This document shows, in pieces, positions 44,429-53,471 of a stretch of 64,000 nucleotides of DNA. Made by a program: the position numbers and the translations under genes. Source of the DNA: an uncultured Bacteroidota bacterium (GTDB lineage: Bacteria > Bacteroidota > Bacteroidia > Chitinophagales > Chitinophagaceae); NCBI GenBank assembly GCA_903824665.1, contig CAIJXT010000010.1, forward strand, positions 62,001-126,000, written 5' to 3'. Position 1 is the stretch's first letter; every line of letters begins with the position of its first letter. The notes beneath the pieces are model-generated. The model was not told the origin of the DNA. It saw only the letters and a list, made by a program, of their open reading frames with translations, and ran no database searches.

Positions 44429-46063
44429 ATGACCATCTCAGGCCAATATGTAGACCTATATAATAAGACCATTTTCCCTGCTGAGGTAACGATCTCAGCG
44501 GGTATCATAACAGACGTAACCCGAACGGCAACTGCCGATGCCTGCTATATACTGCCCGGGTTCACAGATGCCCACATACATATAGAAAGCGCTATGCTGG
44601 TGCCCACGGCGTTTGCACGTATGGCTGTGGTACATGGTACAGTAGCCACGGTATCTGACCCGCACGAGATTGCCAATGTGTGCGGTATGGATGGTGTGCA
44701 ATATATGATCGACAACAGCAAGCTGTCGCCGTTTAAGTTCTTCTTCGGTGCGCCATCGTGTGTGCCGGCTACGGGCTTTGAGACGGCGGGAGCCACTATC
44801 GATGCGGCTGGTGTGGCGGCGTTGTTAGCCAGCCCCGATATCTGGTACCTGTCTGAAATGATGAACTACCCGGGCGTACTGCATAACGCCCCTGAAGTGA
44901 TAGCCAAGATACAAGCAGCCCACCTGGTGGGCAAGCCGGTAGACGGGCATGCTCCCGGCTTGCGGGGCGATGTGGCCCGTGCCTATGCGGCCGCCGGTAT
45001 CAGTACAGATCATGAGTGTTTTACACTCGATGAAGCACTGGATAAGATTGCCGCCGGTATGCATATCATCATCCGCGAGGGCAGCGCTGCACGCAACTTT
45101 GAGGCACTGGCGCCGCTGCTGGCGCTGCACCCCGGCAGTGTGATGTTTTGCAGCGACGATAAGCACCCGGACGAGCTGCTGGTGAGCCACATCAATGCAC
45201 TGGTGAAACGTGCACTGAGCAAGGGCTACGACCTGTATGATGTGCTGCGGGCAGCCTGCATCAACCCCATTGCCCATTACAAACTACCGGTAGGCACGCT
45301 ACGGGTGGGCGACCCAGCTGACTTTATCATTGCAGACAACCTCTCTGATCTTACCATTTTACAGACCTGGATAGGTGGTGTATGTGTGGCCAGAAATGGC
45401 ACCTCGCTGCTGCCCGACGTACCGGTGACCACCATCAACAACTTCAATACCAACCCCAAGGTGGTAGGCGAGTTTGCCGTAGCCGCACCAGCGGGCGAAT
45501 GCATGATACGGGTGATAGCAACCCATGAAGGCCAACTGATAACCAGCGAACTGATACTACCTGCCACCATAGGTGATGGAAACATAGTAGCCGACACGCA
45601 ACGTGATATCCTCAAGATCGCTGTCGTAAACAGGTACCAGCCCCACACTGCTGTTGCGGTGGGTTTTATCCGCAACTTTGGGCTGCAATCGGGTGCGCTG
45701 GCATCGACTGTGGCACACGACTGCCATAATATAATAGCCGTAGGTGCTGACGATGAGTCGCTCTGTGCGGCTGTCAATGCGCTGATAGCCTGCCAGGGCG
45801 GTATAGCGGTAGCCCAAAATGATCACGATGTGCACACTATGGCATTGCCGGTAGCCGGGCTGATGTCGGACAAAGGGGGTGCCGAAGTAGCTGCGGGGTA
45901 TACCCGGATAGATGCTTTGGCAAAGGGGCTGGGCACTCCGTTGCATGCACCGTTTATGACCCTATCTTTTATGGCGCTGCTGGTGATACCTGCGCTGAAA
46001 CTGAGCGACAAGGGCCTGTTTGATGGCAACAGCTTTGTGTTTGCACCTATAGTGGTACAATAA
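44429..46063 (+). CDS. ade: Adenine deaminase
   Basis: A 544-aa amidohydrolase with the Ade domain plan: metal-binding HIH in GFTDAHIHIESAM, SDPHEIANVCG, GHAPGLRG, STDHECFT and CSDDKHPDELL, followed by the C-terminal adenine-deaminase domain ending with a MALPVAGLMSDKG segment. The enzyme deaminates adenine to hypoxanthine in the cytoplasm (purine salvage). It is the second gene of the operon with the truncated haemoglobin. Confidence 0.93.
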   Translation: MTISGQYVDLYNKTIFPAEVTISAGIITDVTRTATADACYILPGFTDAHIHIESAMLVPTAFARMAVVHGTVATVSDPHEIANVCGMDGVQYMIDNSKLSPFKFFFGAPSCVPATGFETAGATIDAAGVAALLASPDIWYLSEMMNYPGVLHNAPEVIAKIQAAHLVGKPVDGHAPGLRGDVARAYAAAGISTDHECFTLDEALDKIAAGMHIIIREGSAARNFEALAPLLALHPGSVMFCSDDKHPDELLVSHINALVKRALSKGYDLYDVLRAACINPIAHYKLPVGTLRVGDPADFIIADNLSDLTILQTWIGGVCVARNGTSLLPDVPVTTINNFNTNPKVVGEFAVAAPAGECMIRVIATHEGQLITSELILPATIGDGNIVADTQRDILKIAVVNRYQPHTAVAVGFIRNFGLQSGALASTVAHDCHNIIAVGADDESLCAAVNALIACQGGIAVAQNDHDVHTMALPVAGLMSDKGGAEVAAGYTRIDALAKGLGTPLHAPFMTLSFMALLVIPALKLSDKGLFDGNSFVFAPIVVQ

Positions 46064-46075
46064 GACCGGCGGGCA

Positions 46076-46834
46076 TCAATGCTCTATATGCATGGTGCAG
46101 CCCACGGTGTCGGTACCGGTAACAATAGTATCGCTGATAGACATGAGGTACTGCCCCTCGTGGCCTGCACGGGCATCCTGGCTGTAGGTGCCCTTGCCCC
46201 AGATCTTGCGGCCTGCCACCTCTTGCAGCGGCACTGTGATGACAGATGATACCCATGCCCGCACTACTGCAGTGGTACCCCAGTTGCGCACATTGGTGAG
46301 CCTGAGCAGGTAGGGCGTATCTGTAACCACCGATACATTGGTACTATAATAGGTAAAGCCCGGACCGGGGCAATAATCGTAACAGGAGTCGTAGGCACCG
46401 GCCAGCATGGGGGCAAAATCGGTGGGTGGTACTATGCGCAATACGAGGTTGTAGGTACGCAGGCCATATCTGGCACTCCTTATCTTGAGTGTGAAGGGGT
46501 AGTCACCGATGGCGATGGTGGTACCGATACTCATGTAGAACACGCCGCCCAGCAACTGCCCCACCACTATTGAATCGGGATCGACAGATACGGTGGCGGG
46601 CAACCCCTCGATCATACAAGTGAGCTTGTTGTTAGCAATATTGCCACCGAGCACTTTGATACTGAATGAAAAAATATGCGTAGCAGCGGCATTGGCAGTG
46701 ATGACGGAGTCGTACTTTACGGTATACCCAAAATTGTCATCTGTAGTGGTGGTGGTGGGCTCAGAGTTCTTTTTGCGGCAGCACAGGCACACCACTGACA
46801 GTAAAACCAATAAGAGGAGGGATCGGATCTTCAT
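46076..46834 (-). CDS. Lipoprotein of unknown function
   Basis: A 252-aa protein with a lipoprotein-type N-terminus (SVVCLCC followed by RKKN) and a threonine-rich linker. The rest is beta-rich, looks like two Ig-like sandwich units (about 35-130 and 140-250) and has cysteines in SCYDYCPGPG that may pair. No family recognised; it converges with ade. Confidence 0.7.
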   Translation of the reverse strand: MKIRSLLLLVLLSVVCLCCRKKNSEPTTTTTDDNFGYTVKYDSVITANAAATHIFSFSIKVLGGNIANNKLTCMIEGLPATVSVDPDSIVVGQLLGGVFYMSIGTTIAIGDYPFTLKIRSARYGLRTYNLVLRIVPPTDFAPMLAGAYDSCYDYCPGPGFTYYSTNVSVVTDTPYLLRLTNVRNWGTTAVVRAWVSSVITVPLQEVAGRKIWGKGTYSQDARAGHEGQYLMSISDTIVTGTDTVGCTMHIEH

Positions 46835-47644
46835 AGATTATAAAGGTAAAGAAAAAACCAGCGGCAGCCGCAAAGTGACAATTAGTGGTGCCGGTGGGCT
46901 ACCTCTCTTCTGAGGGTAAGCGCTGGTACCTGTGTGATAGGCAGTATTGCGCAGTTTTGCCTGTAAATATTTTGTACGTACCATTTTTGCATATAGTGTT
47001 GATTATGAGATAGTTGTGTGTTCTATGACGTCCTGAAATTGCGCAAAAAATTGCGCAGTTGCTGCCATGCAAAAATTGTGCAATATCTATTTCCTACCTG
47101 TGGGCGACATGACCGTGTAGCTTACCGCAGGCAATGTGGCGGGGCGAAAAAAATCTTCGATTTTTTTGTGGTGGCTACCGCTGCCGATGAATGGGAGCGG
47201 AATTGCCTGTACAAACCTGCCCTCCCCCAGCCGGAAACTGACAGAAAAACGTGCCCTTCGGAAAATTGCGCACTTTTCTGTGCAATTTTAAGAAAGTGCG
47301 CAATTTTGCACTAACAATTGATTTTTAATTGATTATGCAGTTATATTTTCTTTCTTTTTGCGCACTTTTTGCGCACTTGCTGCCATGAAAAAATATTGCA
47401 TGTATGCTGTGCCGGTTGCTGCTATTATGCCACAAAAACCGCGCCAAAAAAATAGTTTTTTTGAATGTTGTGGTTTGCAGTAGTCATTACAGCAGTATGA
47501 ATGGGAAAGACAGTTTTGTGATGGGAGGAAGGCGGTATTTCTGCTAAGCAGTGGAACACAATGGCGAAAGTGGGGGGCTTGGTGATGTGGTAGTGGTATC
47601 GTAATTTAGGGTATCTCCCGGGATACATACAATAAAAAATAACC
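46835..47644. other. Gene-free 810-bp region rich in TTGCGCA motifs
   Basis: No convincing gene is present; short frames here have biased, low-complexity composition. Seven TGCGCA sites occur at 46947, 47039, 47051, 47266, 47297, 47358 and 47369 (approximate starts), several as TTGCGCA. The stretch 47355-47381 is identical to 34179-34205. Around 47490-47560 a segment resembles, weakly, the end of the 155-bp repeat at 34253/35641. It forms the left edge of the orphan-gene array. Confidence 0.6.
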
Positions 47645-48262
47645 ATGAAAAAGATCATCCTTTTCCCGCTGTTCTTGATTTGCGCATATATTGGAAGATC
47701 TCAAGTACTTGAAGTTGGACGTAATCCGCTCCCTTGTAAATGTGATGTCAAAATTCAGTTTTATGATGCTAGAACTTTTTCTATCGCAAATACACCAGTA
47801 AAAAGGAATATTTCAAAAAAAGAAAAGAAAGCAGAAGCCCGATACGATGACGGAATTCCTTGTGTCGACAATTTTGCTTTGCGTTACGTCTGGGTACAAA
47901 TTTATTTGCAGAATTTTAGTCAAACAGACATTAAACATACTGATCTATTCGAAGATGCTGGTGGCTTTTTATCGATAAACATCTTTAAAATACGTAAGGA
48001 CAAACTTATTCCTGTCGCTTTTGGATACCCAGACGTTGATTACTTTAATGAAGTCGTTGTCAAACAAAAGGAAATTGATACAATCACGTCTCCGTTTTTT
48101 TCTAAACCCCATGGCCAGGCAAGACGCTCGAAGGAAAGCAAAAGTGCAGCTTCTGATATCGATACAGGGTTGTATGTATACCGTGGTAGCTATCTGCAGA
48201 AATGCAATGGCAAAGTGACAAGAAAATATACTAACGAAGTATTTTTCAGACTTATAGAATGA
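47645..48262 (+). CDS. Secreted orphan protein 1 of the array
   Basis: A 205-aa protein with a signal peptide (MKKIILFPLFLICAYIGRS). The mature part is charged and has several cysteines (LPCKCDVK, GIPCVDN, LQKCNG). I recognise no family. AT-rich codon use differs from genes left of 46.8 kb. It is the first of six same-strand small genes; unlike the others, it has no clear palindromic repeat just upstream. Confidence 0.65.
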   Translation: MKKIILFPLFLICAYIGRSQVLEVGRNPLPCKCDVKIQFYDARTFSIANTPVKRNISKKEKKAEARYDDGIPCVDNFALRYVWVQIYLQNFSQTDIKHTDLFEDAGGFLSINIFKIRKDKLIPVAFGYPDVDYFNEVVVKQKEIDTITSPFFSKPHGQARRSKESKSAASDIDTGLYVYRGSYLQKCNGKVTRKYTNEVFFRLIE

Positions 48263-48370
48263 GCAGATAGGCGGTGGGGGCATTGGGTAGCAAGTGGCTT
48301 TGGTGGTGTGGTGATGGTGTTGTAGCTTAGGGTGTGAATGTGGAATGAGTGATTATGGCTAACATTTGGC

Positions 48371-48395
48371 GTTTCGCAAGCGGGACCTTGCGTGG
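48371..48395 (+). repeat. Palindromic repeat unit, degenerate
   Basis: GTTTCGCAAGCGGGACCTTG, then CGTGG: the first hairpin of the consensus with one arm damaged (GCAAG/CTTGC). It lies 52 bp before the ankyrin-repeat gene. Confidence 0.65.
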
Positions 48396-48447
48396 GAACT
48401 GCCAATAACCACCAAAGCGCTAACCAGACAATTTCAAATATCCGCTA

Positions 48448-49323
48448 ATGAAAGCACTTCAAAGGTTCGTTTCTGTTGTTTTGTTTACTGGCTTTTTTAT
48501 GCTTTCGTGTGGTTGTAGTTCTTATCTGGATGAAGAAGACGCGTCTGTAAATAATGGTGATAAATACAAGCGCTATGAATACCCATTTACACTGACACTG
48601 AGCAAAAAAAAACTGCTGGGATGGGATATAGAGTTGTACAAATACACACCTGCCTGGGCACTGGCAAAGGCAGTATACGAGCAAGACACTGTGAGGATTC
48701 ATAAAATATGCAAAAGGAATAAATCGCTATTGTCATTCAAGGAAGAGAAATTCGGGATGACGGTACTGGATTGGGCAGTACGAAATGATAGGTACTTCTC
48801 CGCCAGGGCGCTGTTATTGGAAGGTGCGGATCCCAATGCAAGATGTATCCCGACCAATACACCTTTTTTAGAAGCCGCCGACAAAAAGGAAACAGCCAAT
48901 TATCTTAAGCTACTACTTAAATTTGGCGGAAGGGTAAATGATGTATGTGCAAACAGTGATTATGATGTTACCCCGCTAAAAAGAGCATCTCATAGCAATC
49001 TTGAAAGTGTAAAAATATTGGTTGAAGCAGGTGCAGATATCACCTTTAATACTGACGGGTATACTACAGCATTGTCGTGGGCGGTGATTGCAGGGAAGTT
49101 AGATATTGCGTTGTATTTGATTGAAAACGGGGCCGACTATACGTTGCCAATATGGAGAGACGCCGAAAGGGAAGACGCCGAAAGGACATTGTACCTGGTC
49201 GATTTTCTGAAATTATCTGAGTCTGAATATGGTAGTGAGGAGTATAAGCTTAAGGAAAAAATCATTGAGTATATGGCAACACATAAGCAAGGTAAACAAG
49301 GCGACACTATTTCAAAGAAATGA
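48448..49323 (+). CDS. Ankyrin-repeat lipoprotein (array gene 2)
   Basis: A 291-aa lipoprotein (lipobox MLSC, Cys21). From about residue 85 on it has four ankyrin-type repeats: GMTVLDWAVRNDRYFSARAL with EGADPNARC; NTPFLEAADKKETANYLKLL; DVTPLKRASHSNLESVKIL with EAGADITF; and ALSWAVIAGKLDIALYLIEN. Ankyrin lipoproteins are often immunity proteins or surface interaction proteins. No toxin gene is visible nearby. It follows a degenerate palindromic repeat. Confidence 0.8.
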   Translation: MKALQRFVSVVLFTGFFMLSCGCSSYLDEEDASVNNGDKYKRYEYPFTLTLSKKKLLGWDIELYKYTPAWALAKAVYEQDTVRIHKICKRNKSLLSFKEEKFGMTVLDWAVRNDRYFSARALLLEGADPNARCIPTNTPFLEAADKKETANYLKLLLKFGGRVNDVCANSDYDVTPLKRASHSNLESVKILVEAGADITFNTDGYTTALSWAVIAGKLDIALYLIENGADYTLPIWRDAEREDAERTLYLVDFLKLSESEYGSEEYKLKEKIIEYMATHKQGKQGDTISKK

Positions 49324-49401
49324 ATATTGCAGGAAGTGTAAACTGAAGAAACTAAACCCAAAAAATACGTGTGTATGTGTAATGGGGGGATCTTTTGTAG
49401 G

Positions 49402-49430
49402 GGTTTCGGAAGTGGAACTTGGACCTGGCG
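49402..49430 (+). repeat. Palindromic repeat unit with altered stem
   Basis: GGTTTCGGAAGTGGAACTTG, then GACCTGGCG. The stem here is AAGT/ACTT around loop GGA, with the tail GGACCTGGCG. It lies 32 bp before array gene 3. Confidence 0.6.
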
Positions 49431-49462
49431 ATAAGTAGGAAAATCAATCTTATTATAAAAAC

Positions 49463-49915
49463 ATGAATATCGCATTCGGATTTATATACTTCGTTTGTTT
49501 GAATATTTTATTCATTTGCTTATCATGTAATGAAATTCGCACTACTTCTAAAGAGAGTGCTCTATACAAGTCTTTTAATGGACGATGGTATTGGCAAAGT
49601 AGAGACAAAAAAGATGCGTTTCTAATTTCGCTAAAAACGAAAGGAGACTCAATTATAGGATATTATTGTGCTATGCATGATTTGGGGAACAGACTTGATT
49701 GTGGTAGTGAAGAAGCAGACAATAACATTAGGCGAATTGTTGAGAGTGGAAAAGCCAATGTTAGCTTTTTTAGTTTTTATAACGCAACAAATGGCGCAGC
49801 CGAATTATATTTTGATACTGATGGTTTTTTGATTTGGAAAATCGAAAAGAATCCTGTTGGAGCAGAATGTTATGCGCCATTAAAAGCGAGACTTTCTAAT
49901 AAAAAAGCATGGTAG
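49463..49915 (+). CDS. Orphan lipoprotein (array gene 3)
   Basis: A 150-aa lipoprotein (lipobox CLSC, Cys22). The mature domain begins with a short linker and then FNGRWYWQSRDKKDAFLISL and GDSIIGYYCAMHDLGNRLDC, which resembles small lipocalin-like beta-barrel domains. I do not recognise the family. AT-rich; the start follows a repeat copy. Confidence 0.65.
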   Translation: MNIAFGFIYFVCLNILFICLSCNEIRTTSKESALYKSFNGRWYWQSRDKKDAFLISLKTKGDSIIGYYCAMHDLGNRLDCGSEEADNNIRRIVESGKANVSFFSFYNATNGAAELYFDTDGFLIWKIEKNPVGAECYAPLKARLSNKKAW

Positions 49916-50008
49916 TGCTCTACTGTCTTTTTCGTTTGAACACTAAATGTAATTCACACCTAACCTCCTAATTTTGCAGAATATGCAATTTTTGATCCAC
50001 ATGTGGGG

Positions 50009-50047
50009 TTTCGCAAGCGGATGCTTGCCGTGGACGGGACCAGGCGG
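50009..50047 (+). repeat. Palindromic repeat unit lacking its second hairpin
   Basis: Hairpin GCAAGC-GGAT-GCTTGC (50013-50028), spacer CGTGGACGGGAC and tail CAGGCGGG. Compared with 51831-51890, the second hairpin is cleanly missing. It lies 18 bp before array gene 4. Confidence 0.75.
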
Positions 50048-50065
50048 GTATTCTACTATGATTTT

Positions 50066-50422
50066 ATGGGAAGGATAATTTTTATTTTTGTATTGTTTGT
50101 AATACTCTGCGAGAGTAGCTCTTGTAATGAAGAGTCAACGGCTTCAATTAAGAAAAGCCATAAATCGCAAAAGAACCCTATCTTAGGTATATGGCGTCCT
50201 CTAAATGATGATGATCCGGATGGAATATGTTATGAAGATGATTCTGTGTATTACGCCGATAAAAATGAATGGTTTAAATATAAATTGACAGATAAGATGA
50301 TTGTTGTTCATTGTTACGGGTCTTTGGATACTATCATGTACCAAATGAAAGGTAGCGACACGCTTGCATACCTTCACGATGACAACAAAAAGTATGTATA
50401 TGTAAGAGGTGGAATCGATTAA
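50066..50422 (+). CDS. Orphan secreted protein (array gene 4)
   Basis: The start was placed at ATG 50066, which gives MGRIIFIFVLFVILCESSSC, a signal sequence probably of lipoprotein type (weak lipobox SSSC). An upstream in-frame start at 50003 would translate through the palindromic repeat. The 118-aa product has a small domain beginning NPILGIWRPLNDDDPDG and ending in KKYVYVRGG, again like a small beta-barrel. No family recognised. Confidence 0.6.
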   Translation: MGRIIFIFVLFVILCESSSCNEESTASIKKSHKSQKNPILGIWRPLNDDDPDGICYEDDSVYYADKNEWFKYKLTDKMIVVHCYGSLDTIMYQMKGSDTLAYLHDDNKKYVYVRGGID

Positions 50423-50448
50423 CCTAACGAGATTGAACATTTTCCGAA

Positions 50449-50478
50449 AACCAGATAGCGAGACCTGGACCAGAGGAG
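50449..50478 (+). repeat. Degenerate palindromic repeat after array gene 4
   Basis: CCAGATAGCGAGACCTGG has a CCAG/CTGG stem, followed by ACCAGAGGAGC, close to the conserved tail. It lies 27 bp after the stop of gene 4. Confidence 0.5.
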
Positions 50479-50544
50479 CAATTTGGATGGATTTTGAATA
50501 AAGTATACATTTGTGTGCTCGGATCGTCTATAGGGCGGCCCACC

Positions 50545-50578
50545 AAAAAGCGGTTACCCTTGGGTTGCCGCTTTTTTT
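50545..50578 (+). terminator. Rho-independent-type terminator after array gene 4
   Basis: AAAAAGCGG-TTACCC and GGGTTG-CCGCTTTTTTT form a stem of about 15 bp with two mismatches and a tight loop, ending in seven T. It lies in the 323-bp gap between array genes 4 and 5, which otherwise holds only repeat copies. Confidence 0.75.
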
Positions 50579-50670
50579 ATGAGATTAAATAAATGTGTAT
50601 ATTTGTTGATGTCCGGAACGGGCGTGAGGGCAGGTAGAGGACAGCAAATAGTGGTGATAGCACAGTAGAT

Positions 50671-50708
50671 TCCGCAAGCGGGACGCTTGCGGGGGACGGG
50701 ACCAAGTG
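50671..50708 (+). repeat. Palindromic repeat unit with 9-bp stem
   Basis: CCGCAAGCG-GGA-CGCTTGCGG (50672-50692) is a perfect 9-bp hairpin with a 3-nt loop, followed by GGGACGGGACCAAGTGG; the second hairpin is truncated. It lies 37 bp before array gene 5. Confidence 0.8.
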
Positions 50709-50745
50709 GAAGGCAAAAAGCGATTCTACAAACAAGATTGATGTT

Positions 50746-51132
50746 ATGAAATTGAAAATTACGATATTGATATTTTTTGTATTTTATACCTTTTCGGTCT
50801 TTGCACAATCACGTTCGCCTATAAGAACTCAATTGGTTGAACAGTACAAAAAGTATATTGGTAAAGAGGTTTATAATTTTTTGCTTGATGATAGCATAAG
50901 AAAATATGAAAGTATCGCATTTGCAAGTGAACCAACTGGAATATTTTCATATGCATCAATTTGTTTACGGGATTCAATTTCTATTCACGTATATGTGAGT
51001 GACATGACATATAAGGAGCGATATGATACAAATATGTCTTGGCGACCTGAACTGATTTTTAGAAAAAAAGTCTCGAGGATTGTTTTCAGCTACCATGGTT
51101 TAGATCAATTGACTTTAGCAGATATTAAATAG
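50746..51132 (+). CDS. Orphan secreted protein (array gene 5)
   Basis: A 128-aa protein with a signal peptide (MKLKITILIFFVFYTFSVFAQ). The mature 107 residues have a helix (TQLVEQYKKYIGKEVYNFLL) and then alternating strands (ICLRDSISIHVYVSD). No family recognised; it might be an immunity-type protein. AT-rich; preceded by a repeat. Confidence 0.65.
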   Translation: MKLKITILIFFVFYTFSVFAQSRSPIRTQLVEQYKKYIGKEVYNFLLDDSIRKYESIAFASEPTGIFSYASICLRDSISIHVYVSDMTYKERYDTNMSWRPELIFRKKVSRIVFSYHGLDQLTLADIK

Positions 51133-51147
51133 CGCTTGCACAGCAGC

Positions 51148-51202
51148 TTTCGCAAGCGGACGCTAGCGGGGGTTGGGAACAAGCGAGACTTGGACCAGGC
51201 GG
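51148..51202 (+). repeat. Palindromic repeat unit, two hairpins
   Basis: First hairpin region GCAAGCGGACGCTAGC is slightly damaged; the second is CAAG-CGAGA-CTTG, followed by the tail GGACCAGGCGGG. It lies 25 bp before array gene 6. Confidence 0.75.
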
Positions 51203-51227
51203 GCCTTACAACAACAAATAAGATCAA

Positions 51228-51770
51228 ATGATTAGTTACTTGAATTCTCGCAAATGGGTAAGTTTGTTGTTAGTGTTAACCGCGTGTAGTCAACGTTCGG
51301 TGATGAAATACTACAATAAATACGATGATCTGGAGTTTACTTTCGATAAAATTTCTACAGATACCCCATTGCTTTATCAACACCAAACTGGTGATTCATT
51401 GGTATATGTAGGGCAAACTCACTATCATAAGACGACTGATGATTTTGACACTCTTTACTTGGACACGATCGTCATTCATAAATACATTGACAACGCTTTT
51501 ACCTTCACGATCAAAGAAATTAAATACAAGTGGCTTCAGCCGTTGCCTGGGCAGGTGTTAAGCGATATAATGATTTGGCCATTTCGCGACACATTTAAAC
51601 TGATAAATGAAAATTACAGCGTGAAATATATAGGCAACAAAGAAAACAACTGGAAAATATCTGTTATATTAAGAGGTAGCGATAGTATAGACATACAGGA
51701 TGATGAGAATAGCGACAATAGAAAAATTCTTGCTATTCACACATTCAGAGGTAAAATTCTGAAAAGATAG
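51228..51770 (+). CDS. Orphan lipoprotein (array gene 6)
   Basis: A 180-aa lipoprotein (lipobox LTAC, Cys20). The mature part is rich in aspartate, tyrosine and threonine, with strand-like segments (LVYVGQTHYHKTTDDFDTLY; TFTIKEIKYKW). I recognise no family. It is the last gene of the array; the best-preserved repeat copy lies 60 bp after its stop. Confidence 0.65.
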   Translation: MISYLNSRKWVSLLLVLTACSQRSVMKYYNKYDDLEFTFDKISTDTPLLYQHQTGDSLVYVGQTHYHKTTDDFDTLYLDTIVIHKYIDNAFTFTIKEIKYKWLQPLPGQVLSDIMIWPFRDTFKLINENYSVKYIGNKENNWKISVILRGSDSIDIQDDENSDNRKILAIHTFRGKILKR

Positions 51771-51830
51771 TGAACATGGGTTACACTAAACGACCATGGC
51801 AGATGGACTCGTTTTTATAGATTAAGGAAT

Positions 51831-51890
51831 CTTTCGCAAGCGGGACGCTTGCCGTGGACGGGACCAAGCGGGACGCTTGGACCAGGCGGG
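51831..51890 (+). repeat. Best-preserved palindromic repeat unit, 60 bp
   Basis: Hairpin GCAAGCG-GGA-CGCTTGC (51836-51852), spacer CGTGGACGGGA, hairpin CCAAGCG-GGA-CGCTTGG (51864-51880) and tail ACCAGGCGGG. Used here as the reference for the family. Confidence 0.85.
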
Positions 51891-51977
51891 TAATATGGCA
51901 ACTGGGCGTCCTTTGACCGGGGAGGCGGGTATAGCCAGGGTGTATGTGGGATGTGGGGCCCTGCTGCACAATACAAA

Positions 51978-52008
51978 ACTGCCGCACCCGGATATGGGGT
52001 ACGGCAGT
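51978..52008 (-). terminator. Terminator of the M20 peptidase gene
   Basis: A 12-bp stem with one mismatch (51978-51989 with 51997-52008); read on the minus strand it is followed by TTTTGTATT. It lies 21 bp beyond the peptidase stop. Confidence 0.65.
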
Positions 52009-52029
52009 GGAAAAAAGTGAACAGCTATA

Positions 52030-53403
52030 TTACTTACCGAAACCCTCGGCAAAGTACTTGTGAAAATACGGAATGGTCTCTATGCCTTTGTAGTAGTTGA
52101 ACACATCGTACTTTTCGTTGGGAGAGTGGATGTTGTCGTTGTCGAGACCGAAGCCGAGCAGTACGGTTTTGAGACCCAGTGTGCGCTCGAAGAGGGCGAT
52201 AATGGGTATGCTGCCGCCACCCCGTGTAGGTATGGGCTCTTTGCCAAAAGTGGTTTGAATGGCGCGCGCCGCAGCCTGGTAGGCGGGAGAGTTGGTGGGT
52301 GTAACCACGGGCTCGCCACCATGATGGGCTGTGACCTTTACGGTTACATTGGCAGGGGCAATAGATTCAAAGTGTCTGCGGAACAGGTCTGAAATTTCGT
52401 CGGACACCTGATTGGGTACGAGGCGCATAGATATCTTGGCATAGGCCTTGGACGGCAGTACGGTTTTGGCACCCTCGCCGGTGTAACCACCCCAGATCCC
52501 GTTGACCTCGAGTGTAGGGCGGATGCCGGTACGCTCGAGCGTGGTGTATCCGGCTTCGCCCCAGGTATCGTTTACACCCAGTTCGCGCTTGTACTCGTTG
52601 AGATCGAAGGGGGCATTGTTGATGGCCTGGCGCTCGGCGGCTGTGAGCTCGAGCACCTTGTCGTAAAAGCCGGGAATAGCGATGTGGTTGTTTTCGTCGT
52701 GCATGGAGGCGATCATCTTGCAGAGGATGGTAGCGGGGTTGGCTACGGCACCACCGTATACACCGCTGTGGAGGTCGCGGTTGGGGCCGGTAACCTCTAC
52801 TTCCATATAGGCGAGCCCGCGCAGGCCGCTCTCTATAGAGGGGTGCTCCATACTGATCATGGAGGTATCTGATACAAGCACTACATCGGCTTTCAGCTGC
52901 TCTTTGTTCTCTTCGAGAAAACGGCCCAGATTTACGGAGCCTACCTCTTCTTCGCCTTCGATCATCACCTTGATGTTGCAGGGCAGCGAATTGGTCTTTG
53001 CCATCACCTCGAGCGCCTTGATGTGCATGAACATCTGTCCTTTGTCGTCGCAGGCGCCACGGGCATAAATGCGGCCATCTACAATCACGGGCTCGAAGGG
53101 GCCACTGGTCCAGAGGTGCAGCGGATCGGCAGGCTGCACATCGTAATGCCCATATACGAGCACTGTAGGCAGTGCGGGATCTATGATCTTTTCGCCATAC
53201 ACTATGGGATGGCCTGCGGTGGGGCGCACCTCGGCCTTGTCGCAGCCTGCCCTGAGCAGGTGGTCTTTAACGGCCTCGGCACAGGCGGCCACATCGGCCT
53301 TGTACTTGCTGTCGGCACTTACAGATGGTATGCGGAGGAGCTCCAGCAACTCATCGAGAAAACGGTCTTTATGTTCTGATTGGTACTCTTTCCAGCTTTG
53401 CAT
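52030..53403 (-). CDS. M20-family dipeptidase
   Basis: A 457-aa metallopeptidase. Zinc ligands and catalytic residues are in VLVYGHYDVQPADP (H and D), GACDDKGQ (D), IEGEEEVGS (E-E), SDTSM (D) and DNDNIHSPNE (H). The inserted dimerisation domain (about 210-360) is present. The pattern is that of cytosolic beta-Ala-His/Xaa dipeptidases (CNDP2-like). No signal peptide. It is upstream of nothing in the same operon and ends in a hairpin terminator. Confidence 0.92.
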   Translation of the reverse strand: MQSWKEYQSEHKDRFLDELLELLRIPSVSADSKYKADVAACAEAVKDHLLRAGCDKAEVRPTAGHPIVYGEKIIDPALPTVLVYGHYDVQPADPLHLWTSGPFEPVIVDGRIYARGACDDKGQMFMHIKALEVMAKTNSLPCNIKVMIEGEEEVGSVNLGRFLEENKEQLKADVVLVSDTSMISMEHPSIESGLRGLAYMEVEVTGPNRDLHSGVYGGAVANPATILCKMIASMHDENNHIAIPGFYDKVLELTAAERQAINNAPFDLNEYKRELGVNDTWGEAGYTTLERTGIRPTLEVNGIWGGYTGEGAKTVLPSKAYAKISMRLVPNQVSDEISDLFRRHFESIAPANVTVKVTAHHGGEPVVTPTNSPAYQAAARAIQTTFGKEPIPTRGGGSIPIIALFERTLGLKTVLLGFGLDNDNIHSPNEKYDVFNYYKGIETIPYFHKYFAEGFGK

Positions 53404-53471
53404 AACTGTATGGTGTTTTTGTATTTTGAGAATAATGTTGAAATAAGTATTGCTAAAATATTATTTATCAA

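Noticed and set aside
47018-47314. 98-codon open frame upstream of the orphan array
   Set aside because: It is made mostly of the TTGCGCA repeat region, and there is no signal, domain or promoter.
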